Shown here piece after piece: positions 16,382 to 25,452 of a stretch of 59,862 bases of DNA. Position numbers and translations under genes: made by a program. Every line of letters starts with the position of its first letter. Position 1 is the first letter of the stretch. The notes beneath the pieces are model-generated. The model did no database searches. It was not told where the DNA came from and was given only the letters and a program-made list of their open reading frames with translations. Source of the stretch: Empedobacter sp036647415 (GTDB taxonomy: Bacteria; Bacteroidota; Bacteroidia; Flavobacteriales; Weeksellaceae); the NCBI RefSeq assembly GCF_036647415.1, contig NZ_JAVXKG010000020.1, positions 1 to 59,862 on the forward strand, given 5' to 3'.

Positions 16382-18247
16382 ATGAGTTTAGTTACTACAC
16401 AGGATATATATTCGGCTACAGGTCTTTCAAAATTAGGAATAATAGGGAAGCCTGCAGCTTGGTTATTGAAAAAAATCACCAGATTAGATCAACTAAATAA
16501 AATCTATAATCGTGGGAAACATTTAGAGTGCTCACCGTTTTTAGATTATTTAATTGATGATTTGGGCGTGGATTATGAAATACACGAAGAAGATTTAAAA
16601 AGGATTCCGAAAGACGGTCCATTTATTATTATTTCTAATCATCCACTTGGGGCTTTAGATGGAATTATTTTGATGCACATGATGTCAAAAATTCGTCCAG
16701 ATTTTAAAATCATGGGTAATTTTCTTTTACAGAAAATAAAACCTTTAGATCCAATGATTATTCCCGTAAATCCATTCGAAACGCGTAAAGATGCATACAG
16801 TAGTATTGCAGGTATGCGCGATGCGTTGAAGTTGTTACGTGATGGTGGTTGTTTGGGGATATTTCCAGCTGGTGAAGTTTCTTATCGTGATGATGAAGGT
16901 AAAATTACCGATCGTCAGTGGCAAGAATCAGTAATGAAATTGATCAAAAAATCAAAGGTGCCAGTTGTTCCAATGTTTTTTAGAGCAAAAAATAGCAATG
17001 TTTTTTATAGAGTTGCAAAAATGCATCCCGATCTTCAGACAGCAATGTTGCCTTCGGAAATGGTTAAAAAAAGAACGCGTCCTATTCAGATTCGTATTGG
17101 GAAACCAATTTTGCAAAAACAACAGGACGAACATTCGTTGATTGGAGATTTTTCAGACTTTTTGAGAAAGAAAACATATATGCTTTCGTCTTATTATAAT
17201 AAAAAACGAAGCTTTACGGAGGTTCTTAAAAATCCTTCAAATATAGAGTTGAAAATTCCGAATTTACCAAGTTTATCTTCCTCAAATAAAAAGGTTAAGC
17301 CGATTGTTTCTGAAACTAATTTAGAATTAATTTTAAAGGATATTGAAGGTTTACATCGTCACGAAGATTCATTATTATTTACAAATAACAATTATGAATG
17401 CTTTTTTACGAAAGCAGAGAATATTCCAAATATTTTAAGAGAAATTGGTCGTTTACGAGAAATTACTTTTAGAGAAATTGGTGAAGGAACAAACGATGAA
17501 ATCGATTTAGATCGTTTTGATAATCACTATCACCATTTATTTTTATGGGATAAAGATGGAAATAAAATTGTTGGTGCATATCGTATGGCAATTGGTTCGG
17601 AGGTTTATGAAAAGTATGGTATTAGTGGTTTTTATGTTCACGAATTATTCAATTTTGATCCAGAAATTCATCCATTCTTTAATAAGTGTATCGAAATGGG
17701 ACGTGCTTTCGTAACAAGCGCATATCAACAAAAACCTATGCCATTGTTTTTGCTTTGGCGTGGAATTGTGCATATTACGTTACGTAATCCGAATCAAAAA
17801 TTTATAATTGGAGGAGTAAGTATTAGTAATAAGTTTTCAGATTTCTCAAAATCATTGATGATTGAGTTTATGAAATCTCATTATTATGATTCTACAGTTG
17901 CACAATATGTACGTGCTAAAAATGAATTTAAAGTAAAACTTCGCGAAGAGGATAAAGAATTTATTTTTGATGAATCTGAAGCAGATTTGAACAAATTTGA
18001 TAAACTAATTGATGAATTAGAGCCAAATATGTTGCGTTTACCAGTTTTGATTAAGAAATACATCAAACAAAATGCAAAAGTAATCGCATTTAATGTTGAT
18101 CCGAAATTTAATGACGCTATTGATGGATTAATGTATATCAGAGTTTCCGATATACCAGAATCTACTGTTCGTCCTGTATTAGAGGATATACAAGCGGAAT
18201 TAGATCGTAAAATACAATCAGGAAAATTTGATGGGAATCTACTTTAA
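16382..18247 (+). CDS. Bifunctional aminolipid synthase: PlsC acyltransferase fused to OlsB-like GNAT
   Basis: A 621-residue fusion. The N-terminal half (about 50-270) is a lysophospholipid acyltransferase domain with NHPLGALDG at residues 86-94 and FPAGEVSYR. The C-terminal half (about 330-560) is an Acetyltransf_5/OlsB-like N-acyltransferase with RLREITFREIGEG and FHKCIEMGRAFV-type motifs (here FNKCIEMGRAFV). This is the architecture of OlsF, in which the C-terminal part N-acylates ornithine and the N-terminal part O-acylates the product; glycine-lipid synthases of Bacteroidota are related. The head group here is not decidable by eye. It starts directly on the aspartate kinase stop codon. 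It acts at the inner membrane face. Confidence 0.85.
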   Translation: MSLVTTQDIYSATGLSKLGIIGKPAAWLLKKITRLDQLNKIYNRGKHLECSPFLDYLIDDLGVDYEIHEEDLKRIPKDGPFIIISNHPLGALDGIILMHMMSKIRPDFKIMGNFLLQKIKPLDPMIIPVNPFETRKDAYSSIAGMRDALKLLRDGGCLGIFPAGEVSYRDDEGKITDRQWQESVMKLIKKSKVPVVPMFFRAKNSNVFYRVAKMHPDLQTAMLPSEMVKKRTRPIQIRIGKPILQKQQDEHSLIGDFSDFLRKKTYMLSSYYNKKRSFTEVLKNPSNIELKIPNLPSLSSSNKKVKPIVSETNLELILKDIEGLHRHEDSLLFTNNNYECFFTKAENIPNILREIGRLREITFREIGEGTNDEIDLDRFDNHYHHLFLWDKDGNKIVGAYRMAIGSEVYEKYGISGFYVHELFNFDPEIHPFFNKCIEMGRAFVTSAYQQKPMPLFLLWRGIVHITLRNPNQKFIIGGVSISNKFSDFSKSLMIEFMKSHYYDSTVAQYVRAKNEFKVKLREEDKEFIFDESEADLNKFDKLIDELEPNMLRLPVLIKKYIKQNAKVIAFNVDPKFNDAIDGLMYIRVSDIPESTVRPVLEDIQAELDRKIQSGKFDGNLL

Positions 18248-18292
18248 GGTTCCCATTTTTTATGTAATTTAATAGAGTAAAAATTTACTTCT

Positions 18293-18886
18293 ATGAATAT
18301 TGTATTTCGTTTACTTATTATTGTTGGATTGATTTACAGCTGTACACCAAAACCAGCAGAAAATCAAGAAAAAATAATTTCTGAAAAAGAGTCTAGTTTC
18401 AATCCGACCAATTATGGCAAACCGATTTCTACCATTTCAATTCTAAGTTATCCTACAGCTGAAGAAGCAAAAGATTCCGGAAGTGAAGCAATTGTTGGTA
18501 TTTCTATAAATGATGCTGATAAATTTATTCATAATATTATTGATGCTGATGAAATTGTTTTGAATGATAAAAAAGTACAATTAATTATAGATTATCCACT
18601 CAAAAAATCAGTTATCTACAAACTTGAAAATGATAAAGGTTTTTCTCGTAAAGATTTAATTTTAGCAATTCAGGAGAAGTATAAAGAAATTTATAAAATA
18701 GAAGAAGAAACTGCGAAAATAAAAACTATTCCAGTAAATAATCGTGAAGGATTATTAAATCGTAATGAAACTGATGGAAAATTTGGTATTTGGGGACACG
18801 ATTTAAGTGATTTATATTTAACAGATATAGAGGTTTATAAAGATTATAAGGGTCTTGTTAGCCTAGTTTTGTATATAGAATCTTAA
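18293..18886 (+). CDS. Lipoprotein of unknown function
   Basis: A 197-residue lipoprotein with signal peptide MNIVFRLLIIVGLIYSC and lipidated Cys17. I do not recognise the family. The mature part has a short Pro/Glu-rich linker followed by a mixed alpha/beta region with SILSYPTAEEAKDSGSEAIVGIS and a charged helix around KDLILAIQEKYKEIYKIEEE. It starts 45 bp after the aminolipid synthase and may be a trailing member of that operon. It ends at a terminator shared with the convergent small lipoprotein. Confidence 0.75.
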   Translation: MNIVFRLLIIVGLIYSCTPKPAENQEKIISEKESSFNPTNYGKPISTISILSYPTAEEAKDSGSEAIVGISINDADKFIHNIIDADEIVLNDKKVQLIIDYPLKKSVIYKLENDKGFSRKDLILAIQEKYKEIYKIEEETAKIKTIPVNNREGLLNRNETDGKFGIWGHDLSDLYLTDIEVYKDYKGLVSLVLYIES

Positions 18887-18901
18887 AATTAAACATAAAA
18901 A

Positions 18902-18930
18902 AAATGCGCTCAACTATGTTGAACGCATTT
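18902..18930. terminator. Terminator between two convergent lipoprotein genes
   Basis: The arms AAATGCG/CGCATTT and TCAAC/GTTGA pair around a TAT loop with one internal mismatch, flanked by A and T tracts. Confidence 0.75.
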
Positions 18931-18950
18931 ATATTTTAGCTTCGCTCTAA

Positions 18951-19169
18951 TTATTTAGCTACTGCTGTAGAATCAGCTGCTGGAGCTGCTACTGCTGCAG
19001 AATCAGCAACTACTGCTGTAGAATCAGCAACTACTGCTGTAGAATCAACTGCTACTGCTGTAGAATCAACTGCTGGTGCTTCAACTGGTGCTTCTTCAGT
19101 TTTCTCTCCACAAGATACTGCTCCTAATGATAAAGTTGCAACTGCAACTACTGCGAAAAATTTTTTCAT
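18951..19169 (-). CDS. Small repeat-rich lipoprotein
   Basis: A 72-residue lipoprotein. The signal peptide ends at lipobox GAVSC with Cys20. The mature chain is almost entirely a low-complexity repeat of the type DSTAVA/DSTAVVA, in which Asp, Ser, Thr, Ala and Val alternate. It has no globular domain, so it is likely an extended surface or periplasmic stalk. Similar Ala/Asp/Ser-Thr lipoproteins exist in Flavobacteriia without known function. The DNA repeat is tandem and in frame, so its length may vary between strains. Confidence 0.78.
   Translation of the reverse strand: MKKFFAVVAVATLSLGAVSCGEKTEEAPVEAPAVDSTAVAVDSTAVVADSTAVVADSAAVAAPAADSTAVAK
18959..19077. repeat. In-frame tandem repeat coding DSTAVA units
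   Basis: The motif ACTGCTGTAGAATCA recurs about five times with small variations (TACTGCTGTAGAATCAGCAA type units). Unit lengths are multiples of 3, so slippage would keep the lipoprotein frame. Confidence 0.8.
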
Positions 19170-19350
19170 TTTTTTTAATTTAATCGATTAAACAAATTTG
19201 TTATTTGATGAGTCAAAGTTAGAATGATTTTGACGTGATTTAATAAAAATTAATTGTAATTATTTTGTAAATCAATTTCTATTTTACAAAAATCTAGAAT
19301 ACAATTATATAAACGTTGAAATTTTCCGAAATTCTAAAATTTAAAAACAT

Positions 19351-19389
19351 AAAAAACTCCTTAATTCTAAAAGAAATAAGGAGTTTTTA
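19351..19389 (-). terminator. Terminator of argH
   Basis: The 12-bp stem AAAAACTCCTTA/TAAGGAGTTTTT lies around a 15-nt A/T-rich loop, starting 20 bp beyond the argH stop codon. Confidence 0.75.
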
Positions 19390-19408
19390 GAGTTGTTTTC
19401 GATCAATT

Positions 19409-20710
19409 TTACTTCAAAACCTGCGCTTCAAGTTTAAACTTCTCTATTTTATTAAAAATTAAATCTAATCTTAAATTATGAATACTTCCGATGTGCGAAG
19501 TCTGAAATTCTTTGTGTGGTACATAAGTTCCGTTTTCTACAGAAAGTCCTACTTCACGGTAAGCATCACGGAAAGGTGTTCCGTTTTTGATTGCTTCGTT
19601 GATATTTTCTACCGTATAAATCGGGTCATATTTTTCTTGATTGATGTAATCATCTTTTATCTGAAGTTGCGGTATTGCAAAAGTCAAAATATCAATAATA
19701 TTATCAAATTGCATCATCGGTTCAAATAAAATTTCTTTCAAAATTTGATAATCACGGTGATATCCACTTGGCAAATTATTAATCGTCATCATAATATCAT
19801 TTGGCAAAGCCTGAATACGATTGCAATGTGCACGTGTTAATTCGAAAACATCAGGATTTTTCTTGTGTGGCATGATAGACGAACCTGTTGTCATCTCATT
19901 TGGTAATTTTACAAACGCCAAATCTTGCGAATTGTATAAGACTAAATCGTACGACATTTTAGATAGTGTTCCACAAATCATTGCTAAAGCAGTTGCAACA
20001 GATTTTTCCGTTTTTCCACGTAACATTTGTGCGCCAACAGAAGAAACCAAAATTTCTGAGAAACCTAATTCCTGTGTTGTTTGCAATCTGTCAATAGGAA
20101 AACTTGTTCCGAAACCTGCTCCAGAACCCAAAGGATTTTGATCTGCAATTTTATAAGCCGCTTCAAAAAAGTATAAATCTGTTAATAAACTTTCTGCATA
20201 AGCCGAAAACCACATTCCGAAACTACTTGGCATCGCTGCCTGAAAGTGTGTGTAACCAGGAAGTAAATTATTTTTAAGTTCTTCTGCCTTTTGTAGAAAA
20301 ATCTCAATCAGATTGATGATTTTTTCAGTTGTAACTTTAATATATTCTTTTTCGAAAAGTTGAATTGCAACTAAAACTTGATCATTTCGCGAACGCGCAA
20401 CATGTATTTTTTTTCCTGCATCACCCGTTTTTTCAATTAAGAAAGCTTCAATTTTAGAATGTATATCTTCAAAATCATCACCAACTTCAAAATTGTTTTC
20501 CGCGATCAACACCAAAATTTCGTCTAAAGCAATTTGTAATGCATCGTTTTCTTCGTTTGTAATCAAACCAGTTTTTGCCAACATATTCGCCTGTGCTTTA
20601 GAAGCAAGTGCGTCATATTTAGCCAAATGTGCATCTAATTCTCTGTCTTTACCAACAGTAAATTTTTCGATTTTATCATTAATGGTAAAACCTTTGTCCC
20701 AAAGTTTCAT
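19409..20710 (-). CDS. argH: Argininosuccinate lyase
   Basis: A 433-residue cytoplasmic enzyme of the fumarase/aspartase superfamily. It cleaves argininosuccinate to arginine and fumarate. The superfamily signature GSSIMPHKKNPD is at residues 276-287, and HVARSRNDQ at 103-111 is the ASL-specific N-terminal motif. It is somewhat shorter than E. coli ArgH at the C terminus, as is common in Bacteroidota. No other arg gene is adjacent. An exact -7 box lies 24 nt upstream of the start. Confidence 0.95.
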   Translation of the reverse strand: MKLWDKGFTINDKIEKFTVGKDRELDAHLAKYDALASKAQANMLAKTGLITNEENDALQIALDEILVLIAENNFEVGDDFEDIHSKIEAFLIEKTGDAGKKIHVARSRNDQVLVAIQLFEKEYIKVTTEKIINLIEIFLQKAEELKNNLLPGYTHFQAAMPSSFGMWFSAYAESLLTDLYFFEAAYKIADQNPLGSGAGFGTSFPIDRLQTTQELGFSEILVSSVGAQMLRGKTEKSVATALAMICGTLSKMSYDLVLYNSQDLAFVKLPNEMTTGSSIMPHKKNPDVFELTRAHCNRIQALPNDIMMTINNLPSGYHRDYQILKEILFEPMMQFDNIIDILTFAIPQLQIKDDYINQEKYDPIYTVENINEAIKNGTPFRDAYREVGLSVENGTYVPHKEFQTSHIGSIHNLRLDLIFNKIEKFKLEAQVLK

Positions 20711-20734
20711 ATTTATAATAATGAATTAAGGGCG

Positions 20735-20742
20735 CAAAGTTA
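20735..20742 (-). promoter_or_regulatory. Promoter -7 box of argH
   Basis: The minus strand reads TAACTTTG, exact to TAnnTTTG, 24 nt before the argH ATG. Confidence 0.65.
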
Positions 20743-21093
20743 GTAAAAACTTGTATAATTTTTCATAAAAGACGTATAATTATAAATATTATTTAATATT
20801 TATTCATCTAAGAAAAATTTTATTGAATATAAAAGTGAATAAAATGAAGAATATTTTAGAGAAATAATGTTTCTAATTAAGATATTAAAAATTGTGAATT
20901 AATTCAATTTCGTAAATAATCATGCCAAAAATTATCAACTTGATATTTTGACTATCCTAAAATTTCTAACTTGAATTTTTTAGGAGCTAAATCCTTGTAA
21001 AAGTGAAATTTAATACTTTTTTGTAATTAGTCTAAATTATTAGTATATAACTAAAATATATCATTCTTTGATGAAAAATTCTTACTATAAACG

Positions 21094-21101
21094 TACTTTT
21101 G
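21094..21101 (+). promoter_or_regulatory. Probable -7 box of acnB
   Basis: TACTTTTG is an exact match, and a TTG at 21068-21070 lies 23 bp upstream, at the long end of the usual -33 spacing. Confidence 0.5.
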
Positions 21102-21268
21102 TATACAAATAAAAGATTAACATTCATAAAAATGATGTCTTGATTTAATTAATTTTAAGAGAATTAAATTTCTGAAATTAACAGAATAAAGTGTTATTGT
21201 TATGATTTACAGATGGATAATATGTGATGAGCATGGAAGCTGTTTGTGAAATTAAAAAGATATAGATT

Positions 21269-24031
21269 ATGAGCCTTTACGAGGATTACATCAAAGAAAT
21301 TGAAGAAAGAAAAGGTCAAGGATTACATCCAAAACCAATTGATGGTGCTGAATTACTAAGCGAAGTGATTGCACAAATTAAAGACGTTAACAATCAATAC
21401 CGCAAGGATTCTGTTAATTTCTTTATCTATAACACATTGCCAGGAACAACTCCTGCTGCTGGTGTGAAAGCTAATTTCTTGAATGAAATTATTTTAGGAG
21501 AAGAAGTAGTTGCGGAAATTACGCCAACTTATGCTTTTGAATTATTGTCTCATATGAAAGGAGGACCATCTATTGATGTTCTTTTGAATTTAGCATTAGG
21601 TAGCAACGAAGCAAATGCAAAACAAGCTGCTGAAGTTTTGAAAACACAAGTTTTCTTATACGATGCTGATATGGAGCGTTTAAAAGATGCTTATAATGCT
21701 GGAAATGCTTTTGCAAAAGAAATTTTGGAAAGTTATGCTAAAGCTGAATTCTTCACAGAATTACCAGCAGTTGCAGAAGAAATAAAAATTGTAACATACA
21801 TCGCGGCAGAAGGTGATATTTCGACAGATTTATTATCGCCAGGTAACCAAGCGCACTCTCGTTCTGATCGTGAATTACACGGATTAACGATGATTTCGCC
21901 AGCAGCTCAAAAAGAAATTAAAGCTTTAGAAGCTCAACATGCAGATGTAAGCGTTATGCTTATCGCAGAAAAAGGTACAATGGGTGTAGGTTCTTCTCGT
22001 ATGTCAGGTGTAAATAACGTGGCATTATGGACAGGGAAACAAGCATCTCCATATATTCCTTTTGTTAATGTTGCACCAATTGTAGGTGGAACAAACGGAA
22101 TTTCTCCAATTTTCTTAACAACAGTTGACGTAACTGGTGGTATCGGAATTGACCTTAAAAACTGGGTTAAAAAAGTAGATGCAAACGGAAATGTTGTGCG
22201 TAATGAAGCTGGTGATCCTGTTTTAGAAGAAGTTTATTCTGTAGCAACTGGTACAGTTTTAACGATTAATACGAAAACAAAAAAATTATATAACGGAGCA
22301 GAAGAATTGATTGATATTTCAAAATCTTTAACTCCTCAAAAAATGGAATTTATCAAAGCGGGTGGTTCTTACGCAATCGTTTTTGGTAAAAAAATTCAAA
22401 CATTTGCTGCTAAAGTTTTAGGTATCGCAGCTACGCCAGTTTTCGCTCCTTCTAAAGAGGTAACGATCGAAGGTCAAGGATTAACGGCTGTTGAGAAGAT
22501 CTTCAACAAAAATGCTGTTGGTGTTACAGATGGTAAAATTTTACATGCTGGTTCTGATGTTCGTGTAGAAGTTAATATTGTAGGCTCTCAGGATACTACA
22601 GGTTTAATGACTGCTCAAGAATTAGAATCTATGGCGGCTACAGTTATTTCTCCAATCGTAGATGGTGCATACCAATCAGGATGTCATACAGCTTCAGTTT
22701 GGGATAAAAAAGCACAAGCTAATATTCCTAAATTAATGAAGTTTATGAACGACTTCGGGGTAATTACGGCTCGTGATCCTAAAGGAGAATATCTTGCAAT
22801 GACAGATGTTATTCACAAAGTATTAAACGATATTACGATTGACGAATGGGCAATCATCATCGGTGGAGATTCGCACACGCGTATGTCTAAAGGTGTTGCT
22901 TTTGGTGCCGATTCTGGTACTGTTGCTTTAGCTTTGGCAACTGGAGAGGCTTCTATGCCAATTCCAGAATCTGTTAAAGTTACTTTCAAAGGAGAAATGA
23001 ATCAATATATGGATTTCCGTGATGTAGTTCACGCAACACAATCTCAAATGTTGAAACAATTTGACGGAGAAAACGTTTTCCAAGGTCGTATTATCGAGGT
23101 TCATATCGGTACTTTATTGGCAGATCAAGCCTTTACATTTACAGATTGGACGGCAGAAATGAAAGCGAAAGCATCTATTTGTATTTCTCAAGATGATACA
23201 TTAATTCAATCATTAGAAATTGCAAAAGCGCGTATCCAAATCATGATAGATAAAGGTATGGACAACCATAACCAAGTTCTTCAAGGTTTAATTAACAGAG
23301 CTAACAAACGTATCGAAGAAATTAAATCTGGCGACAAACCAGCTTTAATGCCAGATGCAAATGCAAAATATTATGCAGAAGTTGTGATCGATTTAGGATT
23401 GATCGAAGAGCCAATGATTGCAGATCCAGATGTAAATAATGCAGATGTATCTAAACGTTATACACACGATACAATTCGCGAATTATCTTTTTACGGAAAC
23501 GATAAAAAAGTAGATTTAGGATTCGTAGGATCTTGTATGGTACACAAAGACGATTTAAAAATCGTTTCTCAAATGTTACGTAATGTAGAAAAAGCAAACG
23601 GAAAGGTAGAATTTAAGGCTCCTTTGGTTGTTGCAGCGCCTACTTATAACATCATCGATGAATTAAAAGCAGAAGGTGATTGGGAAATGTTACAAAAATA
23701 TTCTGGTTTCGAATTTAGTGATGCTTTACCAAAAAGTGTAGCACGTACAGAATACGAAAACATTATGTATTTAGAGCGTCCTGGTTGTAACTTATGTATG
23801 GGTAACCAAGAGAAAGCAGAAAAAGGAGATACTGTTTTGGCAACATCAACTCGTCTTTTCCAAGGTCGTGTGGTAGAAGACAGAGAAGGTAAAAAAGGAG
23901 AATCTTTATTAGCATCAACACCAGTTGTTGTGTTATCAGCAATCTTAGGTAGAATGCCATCTATCGAAGAATACAAAGCTGCTGTAGAAGGTATCAACCT
24001 TACAAAGTTTACACCTATTTCTGTTAACTAA
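21269..24031 (+). CDS. acnB: Bifunctional aconitate hydratase 2 / 2-methylisocitrate dehydratase
   Basis: A 920-residue AcnB-type aconitase with N-terminal HEAT-like domain, then swivel and catalytic domains. Motifs include GGDSHTRMSKGVAFGADSG. The [4Fe-4S] ligands are visible as Cys756 (GSCM), Cys840 and Cys843 (GCNLC). It interconverts citrate and isocitrate in the TCA cycle. It is about 55 residues longer than E. coli AcnB; the extra length appears to include an insertion in the 290-370 region. It is not homologous in domain order to the second aconitase 1.8 kb downstream. Confidence 0.95.
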   Translation: MSLYEDYIKEIEERKGQGLHPKPIDGAELLSEVIAQIKDVNNQYRKDSVNFFIYNTLPGTTPAAGVKANFLNEIILGEEVVAEITPTYAFELLSHMKGGPSIDVLLNLALGSNEANAKQAAEVLKTQVFLYDADMERLKDAYNAGNAFAKEILESYAKAEFFTELPAVAEEIKIVTYIAAEGDISTDLLSPGNQAHSRSDRELHGLTMISPAAQKEIKALEAQHADVSVMLIAEKGTMGVGSSRMSGVNNVALWTGKQASPYIPFVNVAPIVGGTNGISPIFLTTVDVTGGIGIDLKNWVKKVDANGNVVRNEAGDPVLEEVYSVATGTVLTINTKTKKLYNGAEELIDISKSLTPQKMEFIKAGGSYAIVFGKKIQTFAAKVLGIAATPVFAPSKEVTIEGQGLTAVEKIFNKNAVGVTDGKILHAGSDVRVEVNIVGSQDTTGLMTAQELESMAATVISPIVDGAYQSGCHTASVWDKKAQANIPKLMKFMNDFGVITARDPKGEYLAMTDVIHKVLNDITIDEWAIIIGGDSHTRMSKGVAFGADSGTVALALATGEASMPIPESVKVTFKGEMNQYMDFRDVVHATQSQMLKQFDGENVFQGRIIEVHIGTLLADQAFTFTDWTAEMKAKASICISQDDTLIQSLEIAKARIQIMIDKGMDNHNQVLQGLINRANKRIEEIKSGDKPALMPDANAKYYAEVVIDLGLIEEPMIADPDVNNADVSKRYTHDTIRELSFYGNDKKVDLGFVGSCMVHKDDLKIVSQMLRNVEKANGKVEFKAPLVVAAPTYNIIDELKAEGDWEMLQKYSGFEFSDALPKSVARTEYENIMYLERPGCNLCMGNQEKAEKGDTVLATSTRLFQGRVVEDREGKKGESLLASTPVVVLSAILGRMPSIEEYKAAVEGINLTKFTPISVN

Positions 24032-24056
24032 GAAATTATTTAAAGTTATAAATAGT

Positions 24057-24088
24057 AAAGGCTGTTCGTTTTTGGACAGCCTTTTTTG
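24057..24088. terminator. Terminator between acnB and the convergent lipoprotein gene
   Basis: The stem AAGGCTGT/ACAGCCTT with a loop of about 9 nt precedes a T6 run on the plus strand. The A tract on the left gives weaker minus-strand use. Confidence 0.8.
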
Positions 24089-24136
24089 TTGGTTTATGTT
24101 TTTACTTTTATCAAAAAAATCATAGCTGTAATTTTT

Positions 24137-24688
24137 TTAGTTTGGATATTCCAAAATATCATATTCAATTCCATTCTTATCGGCATAAGGAAATACCAAA
24201 TCGTGTGCTTTATTGAATTTTTCATCAATAATATCTCCTTTTGTATTTTGTAATTCTTCTATCGCAGCATCTATTTCTTGATCACTTTTTCCTTCGTCAA
24301 TCATTTTTGCAATGCGCAACATATCGGTTTCGTAAACTTCTTTAGAATAATTGAAAACGTCTAAAGACGCTGCTTGCATTGGTCGAGTTTCGTCGTTAAC
24401 TTTTAGATTATTAATGGCTTCAATTTCTTTATCGAACATACTTGGATACATATTCTGAACATATTCTTCTGCTGAAACGCCTTTTTTTACTTGGTTATCT
24501 TTCGTAACATAGGTTAAAGAACCATTTTTATACTGTGCCCGGATTTCTTTGAAATGTTGACTGAATTTGTATGGAATTTTGTTTAAACTTAAACCTAAAA
24601 CTTCAAATGTTTTTTGAGGATTTACGCCATTATTTTGACAAGAAATTACGGCGAGATTCATTAAAATGAACAGGATGTACTTTTTCAT
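24137..24688 (-). CDS. Lipoprotein of unknown function, third gene of an envelope cassette
   Basis: A 183-residue lipoprotein with signal MKKYILFILMNLAVISC and lipidated Cys17. The mature part is predicted mostly helical with many charged residues and no repeats; no family is recognised. It lies 3 bp downstream of a two-helix membrane protein gene, in the same minus-strand operon. The operon sits between the two aconitase genes. Co-localisation suggests the three products work together at the envelope, but there is no direct evidence of function. Confidence 0.75.
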   Translation of the reverse strand: MKKYILFILMNLAVISCQNNGVNPQKTFEVLGLSLNKIPYKFSQHFKEIRAQYKNGSLTYVTKDNQVKKGVSAEEYVQNMYPSMFDKEIEAINNLKVNDETRPMQAASLDVFNYSKEVYETDMLRIAKMIDEGKSDQEIDAAIEELQNTKGDIIDEKFNKAHDLVFPYADKNGIEYDILEYPN

Positions 24689-24691
24689 AAT

Positions 24692-25072
24692 TTATTTTTT
24701 AAGAAATTGATTGTATTCTTTTATGTTTTTTAAATGCGGATTAATCATAAAAAGAAAAACGATGATTGATAAAAGTAAAAATGCACCAACAAAACCCCAT
24801 TTTCCGATGCTAGAATAAAGGTCGTACGCGGTTTGGTTGTTAAACGATGCGTTCATTATTTCTTCTGGAATTGCATTTGGATACAGTTTTTCTAAACTCG
24901 TAATTTTCAGAAAAGTTCTTACGGATACAAAAACAAAAAAGAGTACAACAAGTCCATAAATCATCACCCGAGATTGGCTAAATTGTTTTAATTTTTGCAC
25001 TTCTTCTTTGTTGTTTTGTGCACTTCCATCGTATGTATACAAGCTTCTGTTGTTCTGTTCTAAATTTCCCAT
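24692..25072 (-). CDS. Two-helix membrane protein of unknown function
   Basis: A 126-residue protein. An N-terminal polar region (about 1-35) precedes one hydrophobic helix around VMIYGLVVLFFVFVSV. A loop of about 45 residues and a second helix around WGFVGAFLLLSIIVFLFMI follow. I start at the ATG at 25072, giving MGNLEQNNRS; the longer frame to 25168 overlaps the upstream gene. No known domain is visible. It is the middle gene of a tightly spaced cassette (5 bp before, 3 bp after). Confidence 0.75.
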   Translation of the reverse strand: MGNLEQNNRSLYTYDGSAQNNKEEVQKLKQFSQSRVMIYGLVVLFFVFVSVRTFLKITSLEKLYPNAIPEEIMNASFNNQTAYDLYSSIGKWGFVGAFLLLSIIVFLFMINPHLKNIKEYNQFLKK

Positions 25073-25077
25073 AATAT

Positions 25078-25452
25078 TTATTTTTTTGTGATTAACATTA
25101 AGTAAGTTAAAAGTCCTGCGAATAGTAAAACAATAAGAAGGAAAAGCCCCAAAATGATATAAATCCACCCAAATCTATACTTAAAAGGTAGTTTGTAAGC
25201 AGACTTTCTTTGCTCAAAATAATTTTTAATTTCAGGTGTCCATTCGTCTAATGATAACATTCTTTTCGTTGTCGTTTCATATACATATGCATATTTTTTT
25301 CCCAAAGGATTAGAAGGGATTTTTCCAAAAAACATCGCTGCATAACCTTGACAAATGTCCATTTTAAGTGGATTTCCATCTTTAGATTTGAAAGGAATAT
25401 CTTCTGTAGCCAAAAGATATTCATACTTTGTTGTAGAGGTAATGATGAACAT
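25078..25452 (-). CDS. C-terminally anchored membrane protein of unknown function
   Basis: A 124-residue protein with a soluble N-terminal domain of about 90 residues and one strong helix near the C terminus (IYIILGLFLLIVLLFAGLLTYLMLI). It has no signal peptide, so the soluble domain is expected on the cytoplasmic side. It is the first gene of the three-gene cassette. A seven-of-eight -7 box (CATCTTTG) lies at 25486-25493 on the minus strand. The family is not recognised. Confidence 0.72.
   Translation of the reverse strand: MFIITSTTKYEYLLATEDIPFKSKDGNPLKMDICQGYAAMFFGKIPSNPLGKKYAYVYETTTKRMLSLDEWTPEIKNYFEQRKSAYKLPFKYRFGWIYIILGLFLLIVLLFAGLLTYLMLITKK

Larger units (their letters stand above)
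20711..21268. other. Gene-free divergent intergenic region, argH to acnB
   Basis: This 558-bp, very AT-rich stretch contains no credible ORF. It holds the argH promoter on the minus strand near its left end and a probable acnB promoter at 21094-21101, which would give acnB a long leader of about 165 nt. I could not identify a known riboswitch or operator in that leader. Confidence 0.6.

Noticed and set aside
18959..19077. CRISPR-like short repeats
   Set aside because: The repeats are in-frame codons of a low-complexity lipoprotein without unique spacers; no cas gene is nearby.
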